From Shewanella avicenniae (GTDB lineage: Bacteria; Pseudomonadota; Gammaproteobacteria; Enterobacterales; Shewanellaceae), in NCBI RefSeq assembly GCF_017354945.1, contig NZ_CP071503.1, positions 558,001 to 622,000 of the forward strand: a stretch of 64,000 bases of DNA. Direction: 5' to 3'. The position numbers were made by a program, and so were the translations under genes. The notes under the pieces are model-generated. The model was given only the letters and a program-made list of their open reading frames with translations. It did not search any database and was not told the DNA's origin. This document shows, one piece after another, positions 19,046 through 28,114 of this stretch (the stretch's first letter is position 1; each line of letters starts with the position of its first letter).

Positions 19046-19234
19046 CTAGTTGTATTTCGCCAGTAGCTGCCGATTTTCATCGACCAGTTTTTTCTGCTGG
19101 GTTTGCAGCTCAATGTAATCTGAATTTGCGGGTTCAGCCAAGTGCATCTCCTCTAACTGATGGATACGCATTGCTAAGCTTTTAATGTGCTTGCTGTTGG
19201 CTTGGATTTTCATCTCAACGTCTGGAGGGATCAT
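19046..19234 (-). CDS. Small coiled-coil hypothetical protein
   Basis: 62 residues from ATG 19234, chosen because GGAG sits 6 nt upstream; an upstream ATG (19267 region) without a ribosome site would add residues. The sequence begins MIPPDVEMKIQANSKHIKSL and continues as a charged amphipathic helix with heptad-like Leu/Ile spacing (IHQLEEMHL, LQTQQKKLVDENRQLL), so a short coiled coil is likely. No signal peptide or family recognised. Confidence 0.55.
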   Translation of the reverse strand: MIPPDVEMKIQANSKHIKSLAMRIHQLEEMHLAEPANSDYIELQTQQKKLVDENRQLLAKYN

Positions 19235-19677
19235 GATGGGCTCCATTATTTGCGGATTAATCGTCATATTAAGTTTAGTCAAAATGTGCCCGTTTGGAGC
19301 GCATTTCCGCATGAGGATTTTGGGCGGCGTGCGGTGTTTTACTGAGGCCAACTGGGCGGAATAACTTGCTTTTACTGCCAGCTTAACTTGCTGTTGTCAC
19401 ATGAATTGTTATCAGATTGATGATGGCCGCAGGATGCAATAAAGGCCATTTTTCGAATTAGCTGGGCTAATCGCAGTCATGGTGTTCGCGAAATGTGCTT
19501 TTGACAATAGACGCGTCGCGCATCACGCTTTGATTCTACGCTTGCAAGGTTGGTGCAAGGTTTATTCGTTATAAGACTGTTGTTCGAGCATGAAACAAAA
19601 ATGAAACAACTGATTAAAAATTAGTAAAAAGCTTCGAATCAACAAATTTTATAAGAATGGTCGGGAGGAACACTTAG
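19235..19677. other. Regulatory region upstream of the TonB-dependent receptor
   Basis: 443 bp without a gene. It contains the direct-repeat operator at 19543-19559 and its -10-like element (listed separately), leaving about 100 nt of 5' untranslated leader before the GTG start. The left part holds nothing I can assign. Confidence 0.5.
19543..19575 (+). promoter_or_regulatory. Direct-repeat operator and promoter upstream of the TonB receptor (copy 1)
   Basis: TGCAAG-GTTGG-TGCAAG at 19543-19559: two identical hexamers with 11-bp periodicity, the spacing used by OmpR/PhoB-family regulators. A TATAAG hexamer (19570-19575) follows after 10 nt, where a -10 box would be in a PhoB-type activated promoter. 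The same arrangement occurs at 30980 (+) and 30935 (-). Confidence 0.6.
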
Positions 19678-22600
19678 GTGAGCACCAACAAATTCAAATT
19701 GTCATTAGTGGCATTAGCGGTACTGGGGATCAATGCTCCAGCTGCCTTTGCTGCCGAAAAAGACGCCAACATTGAAGTTCAAGCGCCTCAAGCCCCTACA
19801 GCTGCGGCGGCGAATGATCAAAAGGCAAACGCGCCTAAGGTTAAACCCGATGAACATATCGTCGTGACTGGTTCACGCTTGCAATATGGTAACGTGGTTT
19901 CTAAGCCGACGATCATCACTGAACAAGATATTAAAGAGCGCGGTGTGAGCAGCGTTGAAGAGCTGATCCGCACACTGCCTCAAAACTTGGCCACCATTGG
20001 TGGTATGGCTAACAGCCGTGTTAGAGGTCCACTGGGTGTGGCTGATGGTAGCCCATCAAACATGTCATCGATTGGTGCGCTGGGTGTCTCTGCGGCGAAC
20101 TTAGGTGGTATGGGCGCAGGCCGTACATTGATTCTGGTTAATGGTCGCCGTATGGCGGGTGCTGCCGGTATTCAAGATGGCTTCGTTAACCTGAACGGTA
20201 TTCCATTGAGCGCGATCGAGCGCGTTGAAATCACTACTGACGGTGCATCTGCGGTATACGGTGCTGATGCAATGGGCGGCGTAATCAACTTCATTCTGAA
20301 GAGTGGCTACACCGGCACCACAGTGACCGTGCAACACGAAGATTCAAACAACGGCGCTGATAACTCTCGCTTTAGCGTTTACAGTGGCTATGGCTGGAAC
20401 TCTGGTACCGTGTCTATGACGCTGGATTACAGCAAACGTAAGCCGGTTATCAACGCTAAAACTGGTTACGTGACTAACGACTACTCTGCTTACTACGATG
20501 GCGATGAGAACTTTGACCGTCGTTCGTTTAGCAATGGCGGGCAACCCGGCATCATCAATAACTCTACCAGTTATTATGACTGGGACTTAGACGCCTATAT
20601 CAACACTATCAGTGCTTACACCATTCGCGATGGCTATGCTGGTGGCCGCCCAACTATGGACGACATGGTGGAAGTGGGTCGTGAAGCGATCCGTGACTTT
20701 GTGCCTCGCGTCGGTGGTCCAGACACTGAGTCTAAGAGCGTTACGCTGAACTTTGAACAAGAGTTGACTGATAAGCTGAAAGTCTACGGCACTGGTTTGT
20801 TCACTCGCAACGAATCCTCACAAGATGTGATTGAAAGCGATGGCATTTCACTCACTATGGCGCCAGGGCAATACTACAACCCATTCCCTGAATACTATTT
20901 CAGTTCATGGGATCCGGGCGTTACTGCTTACTACTACCCAGAAGACGAGTTAGCCTCAGGTCAAATGCCATACGGTCACAGTCAAAACCGCAGTGACACT
21001 TGGAGCTTGAATGCTGGGGTAAGTTATGAATTCAACAAAGATACTAAGTTGGAATTCATCTACACCACCTCACGTGCAACCACTAAAGGTGCAACCTACG
21101 ACTACGATTCAATCGTATCGATGATTTCTGATTCGGCATCGCCAAATGGTTTCCGTTGCTATAACTTCCAACTGGATTATGGCCGTTACGCAGGAGCCGA
21201 GCAGGCGTTTTATCAAGACCTGTTTGATCGCCAATGTGCGGCATTAACCAGCAATGACCCTAACATCGCTTTCAACCCATGGAAGTCAACTGCAGATGGT
21301 TCTGGCAGCGGTTTAGATCCGTTCTACTATCGTCATAACAGTGAATCTCGTGGTTCACGCTTGGAAAACTATGAGCTGCGTTTGAATGGCGCACTGATGG
21401 AACTGCCAGCGGGTAAAGTGTATTACGCCGTTGGTGGTGAGTATAACGACGATGGCATTGATAGTAACGAAGTTAAAGTAATGACTGGTGAAGCGGTTCA
21501 CCGCACCCGTAATGGTTTCTTTGCTGAAGCCAGCGTGCCGGTGTTTGGTCATAAGCTGAACTTCCCTGGGATGAACGCGTTAACCCTGAGCTTAGCGGCG
21601 CGCCGCGATAGCTACTCTACCGAAGGTGCCTTGGGCACTATTGATGGCGTACCTGTCGAGCAGGGTGGCGAGATCCTTTACGGTAAAAACACTTTCACCC
21701 GTTGGACTCCAAGCTATGGTTTCAAATGGGAACCGATCAGTGACGTGACTGTACGTGCCAAATGGACTGAAGGCTTTAAAGCGCCGCCATACACTGCGAT
21801 GTTTAACGTGACGGGTACAAGTTCATATACCGCTTATCTGACCAACGATCCTTATTACGATTGCCGTGCAAACGCAGATTGTGACTTCGACTGGGGCAGT
21901 TCTTATGGCTACTACGCACCAAGAACCACTGCACCAAATGAGAAGCTGAAGCCACAAACCTCGAAGCAAGCCTCGTACACAGTGTCTTGGTTGCCAAGTG
22001 GCGTATTGTCTGGTTTGACGGTTGATGTCACCTACAACAACACCAAGATCGACAACGAATACGCTGATCTGGATGATCTGAACCATTACGCACCGTTTGA
22101 ACAAACCGTTGCGCTGGAAGATTTTTATCCACGTGATGAAAACGGCAAGATTACCGCTGTACGTAACATGACCTTCAACATGTCAGGTTCAGAGTACTCG
22201 TCACTGCTGTATGAAGTAGGTTACTACCTGTACACCGACTTCGGTTCATTCAAGCCACACCTGACTTTCATCCGTAACCTGAAGTCAGAAACCAAGCTGT
22301 TTGCTGACAGTGATCCAATGTCTGACGTGGGTCACCTGGGTGGCGTTGATCGCTACAAGATGACCGGTTCATTGCAGTACACCTACAATAATTTCAGCGC
22401 TACACTGTGGGCTTACTATCTGCCGTCGTATATCAACGACTACGAAGTACAGCTGTCAGCGGGTCAAGAAATTAACCCAGAGAAGAACAAAGATGTCGGC
22501 TCGATGACGACGTTTGATTTGACTATGTCTTATCAACTTAGCAACAGCCTGCGCGTGAACTTCGCTGGTCGTAACATCTTTGATAGAGCGCCTTCATTTG

Positions 22601-22686
22601 TGGTTGTTGAACAACTACCGTACGATGTAGCACGCTATAATGTGGCTGGGCGTACGCTGTCACTGGAACTGCAATACGAGTTCTAA
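19678..22686 (+). CDS. TonB-dependent outer membrane receptor
   Basis: 1002 residues, GTG start with GGGAGG 9 nt upstream. Signal peptide ends PAAFA (about residue 25). A linker rich in Ala/Gln/Pro is followed by HIVVTGSRL, a TonB-box-like segment, then the plug domain (about 70-210, with VSSVEELIRTLPQN, GAGRTLILVNGRR, IPLSAIERVEITTDGASAVY and AMGGVINF). The rest is a Tyr-rich beta-barrel ending LSLELQYEF with terminal Phe. The type resembles receptors for peptides or larger organic ligands rather than classic siderophore receptors; the ligand is unknown. It is followed by a terminator, then the response regulator gene. It carries the same upstream operator as the M16 and MoxR units. Confidence 0.93.
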   Translation: MSTNKFKLSLVALAVLGINAPAAFAAEKDANIEVQAPQAPTAAAANDQKANAPKVKPDEHIVVTGSRLQYGNVVSKPTIITEQDIKERGVSSVEELIRTLPQNLATIGGMANSRVRGPLGVADGSPSNMSSIGALGVSAANLGGMGAGRTLILVNGRRMAGAAGIQDGFVNLNGIPLSAIERVEITTDGASAVYGADAMGGVINFILKSGYTGTTVTVQHEDSNNGADNSRFSVYSGYGWNSGTVSMTLDYSKRKPVINAKTGYVTNDYSAYYDGDENFDRRSFSNGGQPGIINNSTSYYDWDLDAYINTISAYTIRDGYAGGRPTMDDMVEVGREAIRDFVPRVGGPDTESKSVTLNFEQELTDKLKVYGTGLFTRNESSQDVIESDGISLTMAPGQYYNPFPEYYFSSWDPGVTAYYYPEDELASGQMPYGHSQNRSDTWSLNAGVSYEFNKDTKLEFIYTTSRATTKGATYDYDSIVSMISDSASPNGFRCYNFQLDYGRYAGAEQAFYQDLFDRQCAALTSNDPNIAFNPWKSTADGSGSGLDPFYYRHNSESRGSRLENYELRLNGALMELPAGKVYYAVGGEYNDDGIDSNEVKVMTGEAVHRTRNGFFAEASVPVFGHKLNFPGMNALTLSLAARRDSYSTEGALGTIDGVPVEQGGEILYGKNTFTRWTPSYGFKWEPISDVTVRAKWTEGFKAPPYTAMFNVTGTSSYTAYLTNDPYYDCRANADCDFDWGSSYGYYAPRTTAPNEKLKPQTSKQASYTVSWLPSGVLSGLTVDVTYNNTKIDNEYADLDDLNHYAPFEQTVALEDFYPRDENGKITAVRNMTFNMSGSEYSSLLYEVGYYLYTDFGSFKPHLTFIRNLKSETKLFADSDPMSDVGHLGGVDRYKMTGSLQYTYNNFSATLWAYYLPSYINDYEVQLSAGQEINPEKNKDVGSMTTFDLTMSYQLSNSLRVNFAGRNIFDRAPSFVVVEQLPYDVARYNVAGRTLSLELQYEF

Positions 22687-22710
22687 ACTGACGGTAGTCT
22701 ATGCGTAATA

Positions 22711-22742
22711 AAACGCCTCGAACATGGTTTCGGGGCGTTTCT
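22711..22742 (+). terminator. Terminator after the receptor gene
   Basis: AAACGCCTCGAA-CATGG-TTTCGGGGCGTTT stem-loop followed by a short T-run. It lies 36 nt before the response regulator start, so read-through or a separate promoter is needed for the downstream genes. Confidence 0.65.
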
Positions 22743-22777
22743 ATTGTGAGCCCTTACTTTCACACCAGGAGATTAAT

Positions 22778-23452
22778 ATGCGTTTGTTGCTCATAGAAGA
22801 TGACATCAACATTGCTGAAACGCTGGTGGCCTACCTCGAAAAACAGGGATTTGTCGTAGATTTAGCGCCAACCTTGGCGATAGCCAAAACTGCCATTTTA
22901 GAAAACACCTTTGATTTAGTGCTGCTCGACCGTCTGCTGCCTGATGGCGAAGGAATGTCGATGCTGGCCTTTTTTAATGAACACAATCGACCGCAACGGG
23001 TCATTTTGCTGACAGCCTTAGGCGATGTGGATGATCGGGTGCGCGGCTTAGAAGCCGGCGCCCACGACTATATTGCCAAACCATTTGAGCCGCGTGAGTT
23101 GCTGGCGCGCATTCGCAACGCCTTGCGCCAACCGATGAAAGCACAACGCGACATCAAAACCTTTGGTTGCTTGCAGTATGACGTTGAAAGCCGTGCCTTT
23201 AGCATTGAAGGCGAAGCACTGAACTTGCGCCGCACTGAAGCCTTGGTATTAGAAGCGTTAATGGCGCGCCCCGGCAGTCTAGTCACTCGCGAAACACTGG
23301 AATCGCGGGTTTATGGCTTTGATAAATTTGTCACCTCCAACTCATTAGAGTCGCAAGTGAGTCGGCTGCGCAAGAACTTAGCGGAACACACTGACAGCAT
23401 CAAAATTCAAACGGTGCGCGGTATGGGATACAGCTTGGTTAACGGTGATTAA
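22778..23452 (+). CDS. OmpR/PhoB-family response regulator
   Basis: 224 residues from ATG 22778, with AGGAG at a good distance; the longer open frame overlaps the terminator and is rejected. Receiver domain with acidic pair EDD (7-9), phosphoacceptor Asp in LVLLDRLLPDGEG, Thr in ILLTALGD and Lys in YIAKPFEP; then a winged-helix DNA-binding domain (about 130-224, with TREALVLEALMARPG and TVRGMGYSL). It pairs with the histidine kinase at 24611-26029, with a MoxR gene inserted between them. The repeated operator at 19543, 30919 and 30980 has the direct-repeat geometry this family binds. Confidence 0.93.
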   Translation: MRLLLIEDDINIAETLVAYLEKQGFVVDLAPTLAIAKTAILENTFDLVLLDRLLPDGEGMSMLAFFNEHNRPQRVILLTALGDVDDRVRGLEAGAHDYIAKPFEPRELLARIRNALRQPMKAQRDIKTFGCLQYDVESRAFSIEGEALNLRRTEALVLEALMARPGSLVTRETLESRVYGFDKFVTSNSLESQVSRLRKNLAEHTDSIKIQTVRGMGYSLVNGD

Positions 23453-23494
23453 TCGAGTCAGGTTGCGGCAAGCAAAGCAGCGCATGATGAACAC

Positions 23495-23524
23495 AATCTG
23501 ACGTAACAGAATCTGACGTAACAG
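23495..23524 (+). repeat. Two perfect 15-bp tandem repeats
   Basis: AATCTGACGTAACAG occurs twice head to tail, with a third partial unit AATC, just before the MoxR start (23534). It fills most of the gap between response regulator and MoxR genes and may space the ribosome site, or be a replication-slippage product. Confidence 0.8.
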
Positions 23525-23533
23525 AATCGGAAT

Positions 23534-24544
23534 ATGCAAACCAATACTCTCGTCTCCGCCCAAACCGCAGCAGCGGAATTTAAACAAGTTTTTGAAGCGG
23601 TGCGTGCCGAAGTCGGCCGCATGATTGTCGGCCAACACGATGTGGTGGAAGGCGTGTTAACGGCGTTGATGGCCGGTGGGCATATTCTGTTAGAGGGCGT
23701 ACCGGGGCTGGGTAAAACCATGCTGGTCAGTGCTCTCAGTAGGGCCGTGAATGTGGAATTTAGCCGCATTCAGTTTACCCCAGACATGATGCCCGCCGAT
23801 ATTGTCGGTACTTCCGTGCTGACAGAAAGCGCCAGCGGTGGTCATGAGCTCAGTTTTCAGCAGGGGCCGATTGTGTCTAACTTGGTGTTGGCGGATGAGA
23901 TCAACCGCGCCACTCCAAAAACCCAGTCTGCACTGCTGGAAGTGATGCAGGAAAAACAACTGACCGTGGGGCGCATGACCTTAAAAATGCCCGAGCCATT
24001 TTGTGTGATGGCCACGCAAAACCCGGTCGATCAGGAAGGCACTTATCCACTGCCAGAAGCGCAGCTGGATCGATTCCTGTTTAAGCTAGTGGTAGGCTAC
24101 CCAACCGAGCAGGATTACCACACCATTATCGACCGTACCACCAGTGGTGAGCAGATCCAGATTAACCCGGTCACCGACGGCGCCACTTTGTGCCGATTGC
24201 GTGCTATTGTACGCGAAGTGCCTGTGCCACATGCCGCTAAAAGCTATGCGATTCGTTTGGTGATGGCGACGCAGCCCCACAGCGACTATGCCACCGATAA
24301 CGTCAACCGCTATGTCAGCCTTGGGGCTTCACCGCGGGGGATTCAAAGCTTGATGCTCGCCGCCAAAGTGCAAGCATTGTTGCATGGTCGGTTTGCGGTC
24401 AGCTGTGATGATATTCGCCGAGTTGCCTTGCCAGTATTGCGTCACCGCATCGTGACCAATTTTCAAGCGCAAGCAGCCAAGATTGATACGGCCAGTATCA
24501 TTGCTGAGTTGTTAGCTTCTGTGTCACTGCCGAATGAGGCATAA
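23534..24544 (+). CDS. MoxR-type AAA+ ATPase (paralog 1)
   Basis: 336 residues. Walker A GVPGLGKT (55-62), Walker B LVLADEINRA, sensor-type MATQNPVDQEGTYPLPEAQLDRF. Full MoxR length with the C-terminal lid domain. MoxR ATPases act as chaperone-like assembly factors, usually with vWA-domain partners. No vWA gene is next to it; instead it sits between a response regulator and its kinase. It is closely similar along its length to the second MoxR at 32591-33583, whose operon does have DUF58 and vWA genes, so the two may act on the same partners. No strong ribosome site is visible. Confidence 0.92.
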   Translation: MQTNTLVSAQTAAAEFKQVFEAVRAEVGRMIVGQHDVVEGVLTALMAGGHILLEGVPGLGKTMLVSALSRAVNVEFSRIQFTPDMMPADIVGTSVLTESASGGHELSFQQGPIVSNLVLADEINRATPKTQSALLEVMQEKQLTVGRMTLKMPEPFCVMATQNPVDQEGTYPLPEAQLDRFLFKLVVGYPTEQDYHTIIDRTTSGEQIQINPVTDGATLCRLRAIVREVPVPHAAKSYAIRLVMATQPHSDYATDNVNRYVSLGASPRGIQSLMLAAKVQALLHGRFAVSCDDIRRVALPVLRHRIVTNFQAQAAKIDTASIIAELLASVSLPNEA

Positions 24545-24610
24545 CTGTTGTTGCCGCACCGTCATCGATGCCAGTGTGGTCAGTACTTCACTCTTCAAGG
24601 ATGAGCACCA

Positions 24611-26029
24611 TTGAGTCATATGATGCGCTTTAAAACCCTGCTGAATTTGCACCGTTCTATCTTTGGGCAGATGTTGATTCTGTCGGTGTTGTTTATTCTC
24701 GGCAGTATCTACTACTTCGCTATTCAGCCGGTTGTGAACATAGATTTTTCCAAGAGCACACCGCAAGACTATACGGTTGAAAAAGTACGCCAGCAGTTAC
24801 GGGGTTTTATTGATCAGCAGCTCAATGGCGGCAATGCCACAGAAATACAGTTCCCGGAAGAATTCAGCGTATTTTTTCAGCAAAATCCGCAGTTTCACTA
24901 TTATTTGCGGGTTAACGGCCACAACTACAGCAACGGCGATTCGTTGTTCTATTACACGCTAAAATTGGATCAAGTCGATCAGGCCAACCAACCGTTAACC
25001 GACACGCCGTTGTGCAGTTACTACATGCAACAGCTCAATGAGCCAAGCGGTGCAGGCTTTATTCAATACAGCTTCTGCAACAAACAAAGTTTTTACCTCG
25101 AATTCACCGGCATTAATGTGCCGGTGTTTGAAGAGCAAACAACCGTGTGGGATTACTATCAGCGCATGGTGTGGAGCGGTAGCCGCAGCGTGTTGATTAA
25201 CTCGCTAGGGGTGTTTGTCATCACCGCGCTGATCCTGTTTTTCAACTTCCGCTTAATGCGTAAATTGGCCAACGTTGCTTATTCGTTTGACCCGAAAAAA
25301 CTCGACCAAAAGCTGCCAGAAAAAGGCATGCCCGCAGAAGTGTTACCGCTAGTGCAAGCGGTGAATGAGATGATTGCACGGGTCGATGCTACCCAGCAGC
25401 AACATAATTTCTTTCTCTCTACTGCCGCGCATGAGATGCGCACCCCGCTGACCGTGTTGCGTACTCGGCTAGAGTTGCTGGATGACGGCGAAATCAAAGA
25501 CAAGCTCATTGATGATGTACGCCGTTTGATCAGCCTAGTGAACCAACTGCTGCGTTTAATGCGGATTGGCGGGCCGAAGTCGCTCGAACAAGAGATTGAT
25601 GTGGTGCAATGCTGCCAGCGGGTGCTACGCGAACGGGGCAGCTACGCCCAAGAATCCGGCGTGACGTTAACCTTTAGCAGCGATTTAGATGCCTTGGTGC
25701 TGCTGGGAGATGAAGGTTTACTTGAAGTCGCCATCGCCAATCTGGTGGACAATGCGGTGTCATTTTCTGTGCCTGACAGCCAAGTGCTCTTGCACCTCAA
25801 TAGTCAGGGTGAACTGACGGTGCGTGATTTTGGCCCCGGCATTCCCACAGACAAGCTAAAGGCACTGTTTGAGCCGTTTGCTAAATTTCCGCCAAACCGC
25901 AACGGTCATGGCTTAGGTTTGGCGATTGTGAAAGCCATTACCCAACTGCATCAGGCGGATGTCACTGCGAAAAATGCCGAGGGTGGCGGCGCCGAATTTA
26001 CTATCCAGTTTCACGCGCCACGCACCTAA
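24611..26029 (+). CDS. Membrane sensor histidine kinase
   Basis: 472 residues from TTG 24611, with AAGG 10 nt upstream; ATG 24620 or 24623 are alternatives. Two membrane helices (about 15-37 and 194-214) enclose a periplasmic sensor of about 155 residues. Then HisKA with His274 in AAHEMRTPLTVL, and an HATPase domain with DFGPGIP and GHGLGLAIVKA. Partner of the response regulator at 22778; RR-MoxR-HK is an unusual order. The end of the gene faces the convergent SulP gene. Confidence 0.92.
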   Translation: MSHMMRFKTLLNLHRSIFGQMLILSVLFILGSIYYFAIQPVVNIDFSKSTPQDYTVEKVRQQLRGFIDQQLNGGNATEIQFPEEFSVFFQQNPQFHYYLRVNGHNYSNGDSLFYYTLKLDQVDQANQPLTDTPLCSYYMQQLNEPSGAGFIQYSFCNKQSFYLEFTGINVPVFEEQTTVWDYYQRMVWSGSRSVLINSLGVFVITALILFFNFRLMRKLANVAYSFDPKKLDQKLPEKGMPAEVLPLVQAVNEMIARVDATQQQHNFFLSTAAHEMRTPLTVLRTRLELLDDGEIKDKLIDDVRRLISLVNQLLRLMRIGGPKSLEQEIDVVQCCQRVLRERGSYAQESGVTLTFSSDLDALVLLGDEGLLEVAIANLVDNAVSFSVPDSQVLLHLNSQGELTVRDFGPGIPTDKLKALFEPFAKFPPNRNGHGLGLAIVKAITQLHQADVTAKNAEGGGAEFTIQFHAPRT

Positions 26030-26113
26030 GCTACATACGAGTGACGCTAGTTGAGGCTGAGACCCTGTAAGGTTAGCGGCTTACACAACGGCGTTAGTGG
26101 CTTAAACAACCGC

Positions 26114-27916
26114 TTATAGCAGCGAGTGCGCCAACACTTCGTCGGGGTCTTCCTGTTTGCGCACTTGCGGTGCCAAGCCTTGCGACAGCGCCACCTTGTA
26201 GTTGGGCAGCATCCTCACTGCCATGGTTAAATCGGGGCGAATAACAATATCACCATCGCTGATATCAACCCCCGCCGCCTCACACCAGGCGATTAATTCC
26301 CTTTTTCGTCCTGCCAAAATCAGGGTAATATTTTTCTTTTTCAGCAGCTTATGTAGCTCGTCAATCATCGCCATTACGTTCAAATCAAAGTGGCTAAAGC
26401 AGCTCACCGCATCGACAATCACCGTTTCCACCGGCATGGTTTGCGTGGCAATTGCCGAGAGCAAGCGCCGCTTAAAATAGACTGCATTGAAGTAGGTTAG
26501 CGGCGAGTTGAAGCGGTAGATCAGAATGCCGTCAATCGGCTTCACCTTGTCGCTCTTGCCTAAACTGCGCAAAATCCCTTTTTGATTAATACCAAGGATT
26601 TGGTCGTCGGGGCGCATCACCACTTTTAAAAACTGGAACAGGCCCAGTAACACAGCCAACGTAATGCCGGGGATCACCCCAATAAACAGCACCGCAAACA
26701 GCGTGATGAGTGCCAGCGTAAAGGCGCCGTTGTCGCGTTTGCGCAGCCGCCATAGTGCTTTGATATCAATCAGCGATGCGGAAGCAATCACCAACACCAC
26801 GCCCAATGCCGATGCCGGAATATAGGCCAGTGGTGCAGTAGCAAACAGAATGATGAGCAATATTACCAAGGCGCTGATCACCGACACTAACTGGGTTTTA
26901 CCGCCGTTGGCATCGTTTACCGCAGTGCGGGAATCGGCACCACTGACGGCAAAGCCTTGCGATGCAGCGGCTGCTATATTGGCGAATCCCAGCGCGCGAA
27001 ATTCGGCATCGGCATCAATGTCATAGCCATTTTTGGCGGCAAAGCTACGGGCCGTGAGCATCATGCTGATGAAACTCACCATCGCCAAGTTGAGCGCGGG
27101 CATCACCAACTCCCGCGTCAGCCCCAAATCAAACACGGGTGACTGAAACTCAGGCAGGCCACTGCTGACGCTGCCGACAACTGCCACGCCATCATCGCCC
27201 AAATCGAGCGCCCAACTGACATAAGTCGCCACCGTAATGGCAATCATCGCTGCAGGCCACTGCGGCCGCATCAGCTTGGTGAGAATAAAAAACATCAAGG
27301 TGAGGATGGCAATGGCAAGGGTTAACCAATGGGTTTGCGCCAGATATTGCGGCGTATGCAGTAAGCGCTCCAGCAGGTAAGGCTCTTGATAACGAAAGCC
27401 CAAAATTTTGGAAAACTGGCCGACGATAATGGTAATCGCCACCCCGTTTAGCAGCCCTAACAGAATTGGTTTTGATAAAAACTCCGCCAACACACCGATG
27501 CTAAAACGCGAGGCTAGCAAGCACCAGAGTCCGGTCATAAAGGTCATGGTCATGATCAATTGCCAGTGGCGTTGCGGATCGCCTGCTGCCAATGGCGTGA
27601 CCACAGCGGCCAGCACCGCACAGGTGGCGGCGTCTGGGCCGACAATCAGTTGTCTAGAGGAGCCAAATAGGGCGTACACCAGCATCGGCAACACACAGGA
27701 ATACAAGCCGACCACCGCACTGACGCCGGTGAGCTGGGCATAGGCTATGGCCACAGGGAGGGCGACTGCCGTGACCGATAAGGCGGCGCGCAGATCGTCT
27801 TTAAACCATTCCTTTTGATAATGCAGCAGTTGGCTTAACCCCGGCAGCCAGTCGCACAGGCGGATAAACAGCGAAGATTGAGCGATTGTCGCCAACATGC
27901 GGGGCATTCTCGGCAA
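26114..27916 (-). CDS. SulP-family anion transporter with STAS domain
   Basis: 600 residues. The N-terminal two thirds has about a dozen membrane helices with SulP signatures (LYSCVLPMLVYALFGSSRQ, VGPDAATCAVLAAVV, AVSGADSRTAVNDANGGKTQ). A C-terminal cytoplasmic STAS domain (about 460-570) contains VDAVSCFSHFDLNVMAMIDE. The family moves sulfate, bicarbonate or dicarboxylates; the substrate cannot be told here. The start is uncertain: TTG 27916, ATG 27907 or ATG 27898, none with a clear ribosome site. It is transcribed against the kinase gene and does not obviously belong to the surrounding regulon. Confidence 0.9.
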   Translation of the reverse strand: MPRMPRMLATIAQSSLFIRLCDWLPGLSQLLHYQKEWFKDDLRAALSVTAVALPVAIAYAQLTGVSAVVGLYSCVLPMLVYALFGSSRQLIVGPDAATCAVLAAVVTPLAAGDPQRHWQLIMTMTFMTGLWCLLASRFSIGVLAEFLSKPILLGLLNGVAITIIVGQFSKILGFRYQEPYLLERLLHTPQYLAQTHWLTLAIAILTLMFFILTKLMRPQWPAAMIAITVATYVSWALDLGDDGVAVVGSVSSGLPEFQSPVFDLGLTRELVMPALNLAMVSFISMMLTARSFAAKNGYDIDADAEFRALGFANIAAAASQGFAVSGADSRTAVNDANGGKTQLVSVISALVILLIILFATAPLAYIPASALGVVLVIASASLIDIKALWRLRKRDNGAFTLALITLFAVLFIGVIPGITLAVLLGLFQFLKVVMRPDDQILGINQKGILRSLGKSDKVKPIDGILIYRFNSPLTYFNAVYFKRRLLSAIATQTMPVETVIVDAVSCFSHFDLNVMAMIDELHKLLKKKNITLILAGRKRELIAWCEAAGVDISDGDIVIRPDLTMAVRMLPNYKVALSQGLAPQVRKQEDPDEVLAHSLL

Positions 27917-27992
27917 AAAGGGGATAGTTAATTTATGGCATTATTTGCGCTAAAGTGCGAGTCAGATTTGGCTAAGCGCTTTATTTTTAGAC

Positions 27993-28025
27993 GAAAAAAA
28001 AGCCTGAAGCAAAGCGCTTCAGGCT
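27993..28025 (-). terminator. Terminator after the M16 protease gene
   Basis: AGCCTGAAGC-AAAGC-GCTTCAGGCT stem followed on the minus strand by eight T. It lies about 90 nt past the M16 stop codon. Confidence 0.8.
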
Positions 28026-28114
28026 ATAAAATCCACCGTCCATTGGCGGCAAGGAAGAAGAAAAATCACTCACCTCAACTGAGTTCAGGCTGGGAACCTG
28101 ACCCCATGAGTTTG

